NCBI GenBank assembly: GCA_963834715.1 | Contig: CAWIDE010000015.1 | Span: 1-64,000, forward strand | DNA: 64,000 nt | Direction: 5' to 3' | Source: CAVSUZ01 sp963834715 | GTDB lineage: Bacteria > Pseudomonadota > Alphaproteobacteria > Acetobacterales > Acetobacteraceae | Shown: one piece after another, positions 25,716 to 34,563 of the stretch | Numbering within the stretch: the stretch's first letter is position 1 | Layout: every line of letters starts with the position of its first letter | Notes under the pieces: generated by a model | What the model was told of the DNA's origin: nothing | Database searches by the model: none | Seen by the model: only the letters and a program-made list of their open reading frames with translations | Position numbers and translations under genes: made by a program

Positions 25716-25731
25716 ACGGCCAAAGTCGAGC

Positions 25732-25902
25732 TCAGTTGCGCTCACGGCTCGCCTGGTCCCACGTATCCAGATCTACTTCCTGGCCGCGCCTGCTCAGATC
25801 TTGGGCGGCATCGTTTTATTCGCTGTCATGGCCACCAGCCTCATAACACTCTGGCAGAACAACATAAGCAACGAATTCGCAATGCTGCCTGGGCTTCGCT
25901 GA
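25732..25902 (+). pseudogene. fliR: fliR, 3' part (split by IS701-like insertion)
   Basis: After the right end of the element the sequence reads SVALTARLVPRIQIYFLAAP and continues QILGGIVLFAVMATSLI to a stop at 25902, seven bases before flhB. This is the conserved C-terminus of FliR (aR-x-x-P-x-x followed by the last membrane helix). It has no plausible start of its own. Confidence 0.85.
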
Positions 25903-25908
25903 TCGCCG

Positions 25909-27045
25909 GTGTCCGACCATCCCACAGAAAACCGCACCGAAGCTCCAACGCCCCGGCGCTTGCAGCGAGCAGCCGAGGCCGGACAGCGCCCGATCTCACG
26001 CGAACTCTCGGTCTGTATGTCTCTGGCCGCCTCGCTGCTCGGCCTGAAACTTCTCGCGCCCACAGTGGCACACAGATTTCTCGCGCAGGCCACCGTCCTT
26101 CTGCAGCAGCCATCGGTCAATCCCGTGACGGCACTTCGCCGCATCCTACTCGGCAGCGCCCTCGACGTGCTGCCGTTTGTCGCACTCCCCGTTGCCGCCT
26201 CAGCCCTCGCAATCAGCTTGCAGACAGGTTTCGCGATAAACACCAGCCAGCTTTGGCCCCATCTCGATCGCATCAATCCTGCTGCCGGGTTCGCACGCCT
26301 CTTCTCACAACAGAACTTACTCGAAACCGCAAAGGCCGTCCTCAAGCTGTTTGCCCTCGGCACCATCCTGACGCTGGTCGTCGCACCCGCAATCCCAACT
26401 CTCGCCATCTCGGCCTTCGACCAGCCACAGCACCTCCTCTCTGCTATGCTTCGAGCAATTTTCCAACTTTGCCTTCTCGCTCTCGCCCTCCAGGCAGTCA
26501 TTGCCCTCGGCGATCTCGTGTGGACCCGCTTTAACTTCATCCGCAGCATGCGGATGACACGTAGCGAGCTAAAGGAAGAGACGAAGGACACCGAGGGCGA
26601 TCCGCATATCAAATCGCGCCTTCGCAAACTTCGGTTCCAACGCGCTCGCCAGCGGATCCGTACGGCCGTACCACGAGCCACCGTGGTCGTCACCAATCCG
26701 ACCGAATATGCCGTCGCGTTGGCCTACGATCGTGCCCGTGGCGGGGCTCCCCGGGTCGTTGCAAAGGGGGCCAATTTGATCGCCAAAACCATCCGCGAGT
26801 TGGCGCGCGATCACGGTATCCCGCTCGTTGCCAACCCGCCCCTGGCACGTGCCCTGTATCTCCTGGAAATCGATGCCGAGATACCGCCTGAACACTACAA
26901 GGCCGTCGCCGAAATCATCGCCTATATCTGGCGCTTGCGTGCCCAAGTCGCGCCCACGCCAGCTTCCCTGACAGTTCCCCCCTGGCCAACTCGCGGACAG
27001 CAACATAATCTCCCGGCGTCGAACATTGAGAAAACAAATGGTTAA
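25909..27045 (+). CDS. flhB: Flagellar export switch protein FlhB
   Basis: The 378-residue protein has an N-terminal membrane domain and a cytoplasmic domain with the self-cleavage motif in VVTNPTEYAVALAYD at about residue 262. It also has the ENRTEAPTPRRLQRAAEAGQ start typical of FlhB/YscU, and RMTRSELKEETKDTEGDPHI in the linker. It controls the substrate switch of the export apparatus. Start is GTG 25909. The gene is intact but its partner fliR just upstream is broken, and polar effects are possible. Confidence 0.93.
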   Translation: MSDHPTENRTEAPTPRRLQRAAEAGQRPISRELSVCMSLAASLLGLKLLAPTVAHRFLAQATVLLQQPSVNPVTALRRILLGSALDVLPFVALPVAASALAISLQTGFAINTSQLWPHLDRINPAAGFARLFSQQNLLETAKAVLKLFALGTILTLVVAPAIPTLAISAFDQPQHLLSAMLRAIFQLCLLALALQAVIALGDLVWTRFNFIRSMRMTRSELKEETKDTEGDPHIKSRLRKLRFQRARQRIRTAVPRATVVVTNPTEYAVALAYDRARGGAPRVVAKGANLIAKTIRELARDHGIPLVANPPLARALYLLEIDAEIPPEHYKAVAEIIAYIWRLRAQVAPTPASLTVPPWPTRGQQHNLPASNIEKTNG

Positions 27046-27062
27046 CCTTGCTTCAATGAAGC

Positions 27063-27077
27063 GTTCCATATATGTTC
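27063..27077. promoter_or_regulatory. LexA (SOS) box upstream of recA
   Basis: GTTC-CATATAT-GTTC matches the alphaproteobacterial LexA operator GTTC-N7-GTTC exactly. It lies 102 bases upstream of the recA start, after flhB. The match supports both damage control of recA and an alphaproteobacterial origin. Confidence 0.85.
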
Positions 27078-27178
27078 GCTTAAAGACCGAATGCCGATTC
27101 TGCAACCCTTGGGCGAATATCTCTCGCCTTTTACCCTAGAAAGTTGTAGCTGCGCTCCACCATATACGAGGTTCCACT

Positions 27179-28219
27179 ATGGAGAAGAATAAGGCCCTCG
27201 ACGCCGCCCTCGCCCAGATCGAGCGAGCCTTTGGCAAAGGTTCAATCATGCGCATGGGCGCTCGTTCAGGCGACGATCAGATCGAGGTCATCCCCTCAGG
27301 CTCCCTTGGCCTCGATCTCGCCGTTGGCATCGGTGGCCTGCCCCGTGGACGCATCGTTGAAATCTACGGGCCGGAAAGCTCCGGCAAAACCACGCTCGCT
27401 CTCCATGCCATCGCCGAAGCTCAAAGGCGCGGCGGCACCTGTGCCTTCATCGACGCCGAGCATGCCCTCGACCCAGTCTATGCCCGCAAGCTTGGCGTCG
27501 ATGTGGACAGCCTCCTCATCAGCCAACCCGACGCCGGCGAGCAGGCGCTGGAAATCGCCGATACTCTCGTCCGCTCCGGTGCCATCGACGTTCTCGTGGT
27601 CGATTCCGTCGCTGCCCTCGTACCGCGCGCAGAGCTGGAAGGCGAAATGGGTGATAGTCACGTCGGCCTCCATGCTCGTCTCATGAGCCAGGCGCTCCGC
27701 AAGCTCACCGGTAGCGTATCCCGCTCCAATACCATGCTGATCTTCCTCAACCAGATCCGGCTCAAGATCGGTGTCATGTTCGGTAATCCGGAAACAACAA
27801 CCGGCGGCAACGCCCTGAAATTCTACGCCTCGATCCGCATGGAAATCCGCCGCATCGGCCAGATCAAGGAACGCGATGAGGTCGTGGGAAATCAGACCCG
27901 CGTCAAGGTGGTTAAGAACAAGCTTGCCCCGCCATTCCGCCAGGTCGAGTTCGATATCATGTATGGTGAGGGCATTAGCAAAGCAGGCGAACTGATCGAC
28001 CTTGGAGTAAAGGCTGGTGTCATCGAAAAATCCGGAGCATGGTTCAGCTACGACAGCCAGCGGATCGGCCAGGGCCGAGAGAATGCGAAACAGTTCCTCC
28101 GTGACCACAAAGACCTTGCGGACGCAATTGAACGCAAAATCCGCGATCACGCCGGCCTTGTCGCCAACGCCATGCTCGCCGCCCTGGACGAGGGAGAGGA
28201 AGCCGAAGCGGCTGAATGA
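27179..28219 (+). CDS. recA: Recombinase RecA
   Basis: The 346-residue protein drives strand exchange and LexA cleavage. Walker A is GPESSGKTT, Walker B region is IDVLVVDSVAALVPRAELEG, and the L1/L2 region shows GDSHVGLHARLMSQALRK and NQIRLKIGVMFGNPETTTGG. Length and order are normal. It is preceded by a LexA box and is followed with no real gap by a cytidine deaminase gene. Confidence 0.98.
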   Translation: MEKNKALDAALAQIERAFGKGSIMRMGARSGDDQIEVIPSGSLGLDLAVGIGGLPRGRIVEIYGPESSGKTTLALHAIAEAQRRGGTCAFIDAEHALDPVYARKLGVDVDSLLISQPDAGEQALEIADTLVRSGAIDVLVVDSVAALVPRAELEGEMGDSHVGLHARLMSQALRKLTGSVSRSNTMLIFLNQIRLKIGVMFGNPETTTGGNALKFYASIRMEIRRIGQIKERDEVVGNQTRVKVVKNKLAPPFRQVEFDIMYGEGISKAGELIDLGVKAGVIEKSGAWFSYDSQRIGQGRENAKQFLRDHKDLADAIERKIRDHAGLVANAMLAALDEGEEAEAAE

Positions 28220-28220
28220 T

Positions 28221-28643
28221 CTGAACGAGCCGTTCCCTCTCACCCCACAGGATCACGAGCTTATCGCAGCCGCCCACCAGGTTCTGACCGACCATTATAA
28301 GCCATTCTGGCATACCGTCGCAGCTGCGGTCCGTGACACGAATGGCTGCATGTGGACCGGCATTCATCTTGGTACCACCGTCGGTCGCATGTCGATCTGT
28401 GCCGAGCCCATCGCGCTTGCCCGCGCCCTGCTCGACGGTAACGGAACCGTGGATACCATCGTCGCCGTCCGTCACCCAAAGCCAGAGGAAACCGATCGTG
28501 AACTTGCGGTCGTTTCGCCATGCGGTGCTTGCAGAGAGTTGATCTTGGATTACTGGCCGGAAGCGCTCGTTATTCTCAAACACAACGGTGAGCTGCTTAA
28601 GCTGCCCATCCGTGCACTATTGCCCTCGCCCTACCGGCGTTAA
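28221..28643 (+). CDS. Cytidine deaminase-like protein with unclear start
   Basis: The zinc enzyme signatures are GRMSICAEPIAL and VSPCGACRELIL, typical of cytidine or blasticidin-S deaminases, which remove the amino group from cytidine-like bases. The conserved part begins near LNEPFPLTPQDHELIAAAHQ. There is no ATG, GTG or TTG in frame between the recA stop and this region. A CTG at 28221, two bases after recA, is the start that gives the expected length (about 140 residues). A start inside recA is the alternative. Confidence 0.75.
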   Translation: MNEPFPLTPQDHELIAAAHQVLTDHYKPFWHTVAAAVRDTNGCMWTGIHLGTTVGRMSICAEPIALARALLDGNGTVDTIVAVRHPKPEETDRELAVVSPCGACRELILDYWPEALVILKHNGELLKLPIRALLPSPYRR

Positions 28644-28781
28644 CTCTACCTCTCACCAATTTTTCAGCAGCACTGTCGCGTCAATAACCTTCTGTACCCG
28701 CACCGCTGTACTATTTCTCAATCAGTAGAGCCGGAACACTTTCCGCAGCGCTCACGGACGTGATGTTCGCAGGAGTTTTCC

Positions 28782-29102
28782 ATGCACACACAACCTCGCG
28801 GCATGTACCGTCATCTGGTCCTCGCCCTCGCCGGAATTGGCTTTACCGCCACTGCAGCAAGCGCCCAGACCGTAGTTATTGCGCCATCAGCCCCACCTCC
28901 CCCGCAGGTCGAGACCATCCCACCCCCACCTGCCGCGGTGGACACCTGGGTCCCCGGACACTGGGCTTGGACCGGCACGGAATGGAGTTGGGTCCCCGGC
29001 CAGTACATCGCGCGTCCAGCACCCCAGGCGACCTGGGTTCCCGGGCACTGGGAGCAGCGGGACTCGCAATGGGTTTGGGTCGCTGGTCATTGGGCCGGCT
29101 AA
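28782..29102 (+). CDS. Secreted WXXGXW-repeat protein
   Basis: The 106-residue protein has a signal peptide (LVLALAGIGFTATAASAQ), a Pro-rich linker and three or four copies of the WVPGHW/WVPGQY type motif. Such YXWGXW/WXXGXW repeats are found in small envelope proteins; the function is not known. A second gene of the same design follows 22 bases later, suggesting a tandem pair. Start could also be ATG 28803. Confidence 0.75.
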   Translation: MHTQPRGMYRHLVLALAGIGFTATAASAQTVVIAPSAPPPPQVETIPPPPAAVDTWVPGHWAWTGTEWSWVPGQYIARPAPQATWVPGHWEQRDSQWVWVAGHWAG

Positions 29103-29124
29103 TAAAGCCCTGGAGCAAAGCGAT

Positions 29125-29532
29125 ATGCGCTGGATCCGACTAATCCCATTCACCGCTCCAATCGCGTTGGCTGGTTGTGGAGGCCAATCCCCTCCACCTC
29201 AGGCGTCTACAGTTGTCATCAGCCAGCCAGCCCAACCACCCGTGACAACGGTTGTCCCCCCACCACCCGCAACCGCCCCGCCCGGTTCGGTAGCGCCGAC
29301 CGCGCCGCCTCCTCCAGAATCTGAAATGGTGCCGTCACCTCCAGCGGGTGCCGCTATGGTGGTTTGGCAGCCGGGACATTGGACGTACACGGGAAATACC
29401 CTCGGCAATCCCTGGACCTGGATTCCCGGGCGCTACGTCACCCCGCCGCCTGGGGAGACAACATGGATTCCTGGCCAGTGGCAGCAGTCCCCCGACGGCA
29501 ACTGGCAATGGCTACCAGGGCACTGGGCCTGA
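29125..29532 (+). CDS. WXXGXW-repeat lipoprotein
   Basis: The 135-residue protein begins MRWIRLIPFTAPIALAGCGG, with a lipobox (LAGC). A long Pro/Thr-rich linker and the repeats WQPGHW, WIPGRY, WIPGQW and WLPGHW follow. It pairs with the preceding secreted protein and probably sits in the outer membrane. The longer frame from 28879 overlaps that gene and would bury the signal sequence. Confidence 0.75.
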   Translation: MRWIRLIPFTAPIALAGCGGQSPPPQASTVVISQPAQPPVTTVVPPPPATAPPGSVAPTAPPPPESEMVPSPPAGAAMVVWQPGHWTYTGNTLGNPWTWIPGRYVTPPPGETTWIPGQWQQSPDGNWQWLPGHWA

Positions 29533-29558
29533 GGTGCCGAGTGACACAGCGCCGGTCG

Positions 29559-30761
29559 TCAGCTCAGCCCCCGACAAAACGCGATAATCCTCTGGCACCC
29601 TTCCACTAGGCTCGCGTCATCTGTCGCCGTGCTGATGCGCACATACGGGCTCATACCGTACGACCCACCCTGCACCACCCCCACATACGCTTCTTCCAAA
29701 AGCGCCAGTGCAAAGTCCTCATCCAACTCCAAGCGCCGCCCGCCGTTGGTGGTCCGCGCCAAGCAACCAGCCACATTCACAAAAAGATAGAAGGCCCCCT
29801 CCGGCTTATGGCAGCTCAGCCCCGGCGCTGCGTTAATCATCTCGACCGCCATGTCGCGCCGCCGCTGATATGCCGCCGTCATTTCCGCCACGCTCTCCTG
29901 CGGTCCGTCCAAAGCAGCCGCCGCCGCCGCCTGCCCGATTGTTGAAACACCCGCCGTTATCTGACCCTGCATATTCACCATAGCTCGGATCATCGCCTTC
30001 GGTCCGGCCGCAAACCCGATCCGCCATCCCGTCATCGCGTAGGTCTTGGAAACGCCGCTGATCGTGACAATCCGCTCGCGCAGATCGGGCGCCACCGCTG
30101 CGATTGTCGCGTGCCGCCGCCCATCATAGATCAAGTGCTCATACATATCGTCCGACATGATCCAAACATACGGATGCCGGCGCAGCACCGCCGCCAGCTC
30201 CGTCAACTCCTCGGCGGTGCAGCATGCACCCGTCGGATTATTCGGATTGTTCAGCACCACCATCTTGGCCTTGGGTGTAATTGCCGCTGCGATGTCCTCC
30301 GGCCGAGGCTTGAACCCATTGTTCTGCGGGCAGGCCACAAACACCGGCTCGCCCCCTAGGAACCGCGTCATCAAGGGATACGCATTCCACGACGGCACCG
30401 GCACCACGACCTCCTCGCCGGGATCCACCGTCGCCGCCAGCGCATTGAAAATGCACTGCTTGCCACCATTCGAAACGGCGATCTCATCGTATGCAAAAGC
30501 CAGCCCGGAATCCCGCTGAAATTTCCGCTGGATTGCCTCCTTCAGCGCCTGTGTCCCATCCTGCGGAGGATACTTCGTCTCGCCCCGCAATGCCGCCTGA
30601 TACCCTGCTTCGATCGCGTGCCGGGGCGAGGCGAAGTCCGGCTCCCCAATGGTCAACGCGATGACGTCCGCACCCTGGGCCCGTAGCTCCCGCGCACGTA
30701 CCGTCATCGCGACACTAGCCGCAACCCGGACGCGCTCTAGCCGGGACGACAGAGCCGCCAT
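29559..30761 (-). CDS. Class I pyridoxal-phosphate aminotransferase
   Basis: The 400-residue enzyme belongs to the aspartate aminotransferase group. It has the GEPDF motif (IALTIGEPDFASP), NNPNNPTGA, and the PLP lysine in ISGVSKTYAMTGWRIGFA. ATG 30761 was chosen; it overlaps the stop of the upstream paralogue as TAATG. The frame is open for 13 more codons. Substrate cannot be told from sequence alone. Confidence 0.88.
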   Translation of the reverse strand: MAALSSRLERVRVAASVAMTVRARELRAQGADVIALTIGEPDFASPRHAIEAGYQAALRGETKYPPQDGTQALKEAIQRKFQRDSGLAFAYDEIAVSNGGKQCIFNALAATVDPGEEVVVPVPSWNAYPLMTRFLGGEPVFVACPQNNGFKPRPEDIAAAITPKAKMVVLNNPNNPTGACCTAEELTELAAVLRRHPYVWIMSDDMYEHLIYDGRRHATIAAVAPDLRERIVTISGVSKTYAMTGWRIGFAAGPKAMIRAMVNMQGQITAGVSTIGQAAAAAALDGPQESVAEMTAAYQRRRDMAVEMINAAPGLSCHKPEGAFYLFVNVAGCLARTTNGGRRLELDEDFALALLEEAYVGVVQGGSYGMSPYVRISTATDDASLVEGCQRIIAFCRGLS

Positions 30762-31964
30762 TACTTCAGCCCCTTGCAGAAGCGCTGGATCCGCCGACAC
30801 GCCTCGATGAGGCTTTCCGTATCCGTGGCATAACTGAGCCGGAAATGCCCTGGATAGCAGAACGCCGCACCATGTACCGCTGCGACATTCTCCTCCTCCA
30901 GCAGCGCGGTCACGAATGCCTCGTCATCCTTGATCCTCACACCACCCCGCGAGGTCTTCCCAATGCATCCATGCACCGCCGGAAACATGTAGAACGCTCC
31001 TTCCGGCTTATGACACATGATCCCTGGCGCCGCGTTCAGCATCTCCACGACAAGATCGCGCCGCTGCTGATAAACTTGGCGCATCTCCTGAACCAACTCC
31101 TGCTGGCCGGTCAGCGCCTCCACCGCGGCAGCCTGGCTGATCGATGATGGGTTGGAAGTTGATTGGCTCTGCAGCTTGTCCATGGCCTTGATCAGCGCCA
31201 AGGGAGCACCTGCGAAACCGATCCGCCATCCCGTCATTGCATACGCCTTCGAGCAACCGTTCATCGTCACAGTCCGTTCGCGCAGCCGCGGTTCAACCTC
31301 CAGTACGGTCGCCGGCCGGAATCCGTCATACGCCAGCTTCTCGTAAATATCATCCGTGAAAACCCACACATTCGGGTGCCGCATCAGCACATCGCAGATC
31401 GGCCGCAACCCCTCCGCGTTATAGGCTGCCCCCGTCGGATTGCATGGATTGTTCAGCATGAACCACTTGGTTGCCGGCGTAATCGCCGCCTCCAGATCCT
31501 CTGCGCGCAGCTTAAACCTATGATTCTGACCACACGGCACCAGCACGGGCCTGCCGTCGGCTAGCGATACGATATCGGGATAGCTGACCCAGCAAGGGCT
31601 CGGTATGATCACCTCGTCCCCGGCATTCAGCGTGGCCAGCATAGCGTTGAAAATCACCTGCTTCCCGCCAGTCGAGATAATGATCTCCTCTGGCCTGTAA
31701 TCGAATTCCCTGGTCGCGCTTGAACTTATACGCAACGGCCTTCCGCAGCGCCGGCGTTCCTGCCACGTCCGTATATTTCGTCTCCCCGGCCTCAATCGCC
31801 CGGATCGCCGCATCCTTCACGTTGCGAGGCGTATCAAAATCCGGCTCGCCTGCCGACAGGCTGATCACATCACGCCCCGCCGCCCGCAACTGACGCGCTT
31901 TGGTCGAAATCGCGATGGTCAGGCTCGGACTGATCCGGTCGAGGCGTTCCGCTGTCACAGACAT
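30761..31964 (-). pseudogene. Second class I aminotransferase, frameshifted
   Basis: The first frame starts MSVTAERLDRISPSLTIAIS and continues as far as AYKFKRDQGI. There the frame changes near 31702-31710, and the other frame continues DYRPEEIIISTGGKQVIFNA to a stop at 30761. The PLP lysine is in NGCSKAYAMTGWRIGFA. One extra base explains the break. The gene is a tandem paralogue of the intact one downstream, sharing about the same motif order. It could be a sequencing error or true decay. Confidence 0.85.
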
Positions 31965-32157
31965 TGATGGACCTTTGCTGAAAAGCCCCGGACCCTACAA
32001 AAACCCGCCCTGCCCGGCAATCGGCCCCCTTGCACCGCGCCACCTGGCCCACCGATCGTGGCTTGTAGGCGACCGACCGTGTCACTGGCCTCGTCGCCAC
32101 CTAACCATCGTGCTAGAGGCGCGCGATAACTACCGTCCGGGGGGAAAGGAAGCATTA

Positions 32158-33306
32158 ATGGACTTTGACCTGACAGAGGAACAACGCCTACTCAAGGAAA
32201 GCGTAGACCGGCTGATAGCCGACCGGTACGCCTTCGAAAACCGCAAGAAATACCTCACCGAACCCGACGGCTGGAGCCGCGAGCTGTGGTCCCACTACGC
32301 CGAACTCGGCCTTCTCGGTCTGCCCTTCCCCGAATCCCTCGGCGGCTTCGGCGGCGGCCCTGTCGAGATCATGATTGTCATGGAGGCCTTCGGCCGCGGC
32401 CTGATCCTAGAGCCGTTCTTCGCCACCGTGATCCTCGGCGGTGGCCTGATCCGGCATCTGGGCTCCGAAGCTCAGCAATCCGAGCTGATCCCCCAGATCG
32501 CACAGGGAAACCGCAAACTCGCCTTCGCTCACATCGAGCGCCGGTCGCGCTGGAACCTCGCCGATGTCATAACAGCCGCACGCCGCGACGGATCGTCCTG
32601 GCTGCTGAACGGTGCAAAAAGCGTCGTCCTGCATGGCGACGTCGCCGACGCGGTCCTTGTCACCGCACGCGTCGCCGGCAGACAAACCGACCGCAACGGC
32701 ATCAGCCTGTTCCTGATCGATGCAAACGGACCCGGCTTGAATCGCCGCCCCTATCCCACGCAGGATGGCCTGCGCGCCACGGAAATCACCCTCGACAACG
32801 TCCGCACTGAAACCGTTCTCGGCGAATCAGGAGAAGCCCTCCCCGCAATCGAACGAGCGGCGGATGAAGCGATCGCGGCACTGTGCGCGGAAGCAGTGGG
32901 GGTAATGACATGCATGAATGAGATCACCCTGGATTACCTTAAAACGCGCCAGCAATTCGGCCGTCCCATCGGTCAGTTTCAGACGCTACAACACCGCGCG
33001 GTGGACATGCTTACCGCCCTCGAACAGGCGCGCAGTATGGCTATGCTTGCCACCATGATGGCGCGCGAAACCGATGCCACCGAGCGCCGCCGGGCTATCT
33101 GTGCGGCAAAAGCACAGATCGGCCGATCCGGCAGGCATGTCGGTCACGAGGCGATCCAGCTTCACGGCGGGATCGGCATGACAATGGAATACAAGGTCGG
33201 GCACTACTTCAAACGCATGATCCTGATCGATCAGATGTTTGGCGATGCTAACCACCATCTAGCAGAGCTCGCCCGCCTCGGCGGACTGTTCGGACGGGTC
33301 GCCTAG
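32158..33306 (+). CDS. Acyl-CoA dehydrogenase
   Basis: The 382-residue flavoprotein oxidises an acyl-CoA to the enoyl-CoA. It has MDFDLTEEQRLLKESVDRLI at the start, the ACAD middle domain and the C-terminal KTRQQFGRPIGQFQTLQHRA and HEAIQLHGGIGMTMEY. It resembles the small subunit of pimeloyl-CoA dehydrogenases. ATG 32158 follows a GGGGAAAGGA ribosome binding site. The usual partner large subunit is not adjacent. Confidence 0.88.
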   Translation: MDFDLTEEQRLLKESVDRLIADRYAFENRKKYLTEPDGWSRELWSHYAELGLLGLPFPESLGGFGGGPVEIMIVMEAFGRGLILEPFFATVILGGGLIRHLGSEAQQSELIPQIAQGNRKLAFAHIERRSRWNLADVITAARRDGSSWLLNGAKSVVLHGDVADAVLVTARVAGRQTDRNGISLFLIDANGPGLNRRPYPTQDGLRATEITLDNVRTETVLGESGEALPAIERAADEAIAALCAEAVGVMTCMNEITLDYLKTRQQFGRPIGQFQTLQHRAVDMLTALEQARSMAMLATMMARETDATERRRAICAAKAQIGRSGRHVGHEAIQLHGGIGMTMEYKVGHYFKRMILIDQMFGDANHHLAELARLGGLFGRVA

Positions 33307-33532
33307 CCCACTGCGCACCTACCGCGGCCACTCCGCCATGTCGACGAGGCCTGTCCGATCCACCGCCACCCGCCAGCTTCGTACCTTTTCCGCACCGCAC
33401 CAACCCCGTTCGTACATTTCCCGCCGCGCCCAAATCGGGCTTTCGTATCCCTCCCCGCCCGCGCATGGACCACATGACTACACTCGGCCTAAACTGATCT
33501 CCCAAGATCGCCTCGAAGGGGAAGTCAAAAAC

Positions 33533-34423
33533 ATGAGCGATTCTCCCATCGCCTACGACCGGACCACCGAGGACTTCGGCAACATCGTCGAACTCGGGCA
33601 CGTCAACACCACCGTCCCCGACCAGAAGCTGGCCACCATCTTCTACATCACCAGCCTCGGCCTTACCCGCGACCCCTATATCATGACCGGCCTCTCCAAC
33701 ATGTGGGTCAATGTCGGCCGCCAGCAGTTTCATCTGCCCGCCCGCGCCCCCCAGGTCCTCCGAGGCACCACCGGCCTCGTTCTCCCCGATCTCGAACGCC
33801 TCCTCCGCCGTCTCCACAACGTCCGGAAGGACCTCGAAGGCACCAAATTCGCCTTCCACGAGACCAATGACGGCATCGAAACCACCTGTCCCTGGGGGAA
33901 CCGCATTCGCTGCCACGCCCCTGACCCCGTCCGCTTCGGCCCGATCCGCCTCGGCATGCCCTACGTCGAATTCGACATCCCCGAAGGCACCTCACTCGAC
34001 GGAATTGCCCGCTTCTATCGCGAAATTCTCGGCGGCCTCGCCGCCGTTTCCGACGATACCCGAGGCGCCTACGCGTGGGCCGTCCTCGGCGACGGCAACA
34101 AGGCAATCTACCGCCCGACCAAAACCGAACCGCCGCCCTACGACGGCCACCACATCCAGATCACGCTCGCGAACTTCTCCGGCCCGCACCGCAAGCTCGT
34201 GGACCGCGGCCTGATCACCGAGGAAAGCGACCAGCACCAGTACCGCTTCACTGACATCATTGACCTCGACAGCGGCAAGGTGCTGTTCCAGATCGAGCAT
34301 GAAGTGCGCAGCATGCGCCACCCGCTCTATGCCCGCCCGCTGGTCAATCGCGACCCCACGATAACCAACACGCACTACGCCCCCGGCTACGAAGTCGCGC
34401 GCTGGGCTATGCCGCCGAACTGA
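33533..34423 (+). CDS. VOC-superfamily dioxygenase-like protein
   Basis: The 296-residue protein has two glyoxalase/extradiol-type modules. Possible metal ligands lie in VELGHVNTTVPD, DGHHIQITLAN and LFQIEHEVRS. The substrate is unknown; VOC proteins include extradiol dioxygenases and glyoxalases. ATG 33533 follows GAAGGGGAAGTC. Codon usage is strongly C-ending like its neighbours. The next gene (lolA-like) starts 140 bases later. Confidence 0.75.
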   Translation: MSDSPIAYDRTTEDFGNIVELGHVNTTVPDQKLATIFYITSLGLTRDPYIMTGLSNMWVNVGRQQFHLPARAPQVLRGTTGLVLPDLERLLRRLHNVRKDLEGTKFAFHETNDGIETTCPWGNRIRCHAPDPVRFGPIRLGMPYVEFDIPEGTSLDGIARFYREILGGLAAVSDDTRGAYAWAVLGDGNKAIYRPTKTEPPPYDGHHIQITLANFSGPHRKLVDRGLITEESDQHQYRFTDIIDLDSGKVLFQIEHEVRSMRHPLYARPLVNRDPTITNTHYAPGYEVARWAMPPN

Positions 34424-34563
34424 ATACGTGTAGCCCACCCACCCGTCACGGCCAGCAACGTCCTCAGGCTTTGACCCAAGGATCACCCGACGGTTCTCAC
34501 GCCCGGATCCGGGAGATATGCCTACCGCTACCGTTTCTGCAGCCGACCACTAGCGGAGGTCAC

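Larger units (their letters stand above)
23498..25731 (+). mobile_element. IS701-like element with passenger gene, inside fliR
   Basis: The element is about 2234 bp. Its outer ends are the inverted repeat GCTCGACTTTGGCC at 23498-23511 and its complement at 25718-25731. The sequence TCA occurs directly outside both ends (23495-23497 and 25732-25734) and may be a three-base target duplication. It contains a DDE transposase on the plus strand and an unrelated gene on the minus strand. Simple removal plus one TCA leaves fliR one base short of a continuous frame, so the exact boundary or the original sequence is not certain. Confidence 0.75.

Noticed and set aside
33248..33916. 222-residue Gly/Asp/Val-rich minus-strand frame
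   Set aside because: It is the mirror of the VOC gene and the end of the acyl-CoA dehydrogenase; its composition is the usual antisense artefact.
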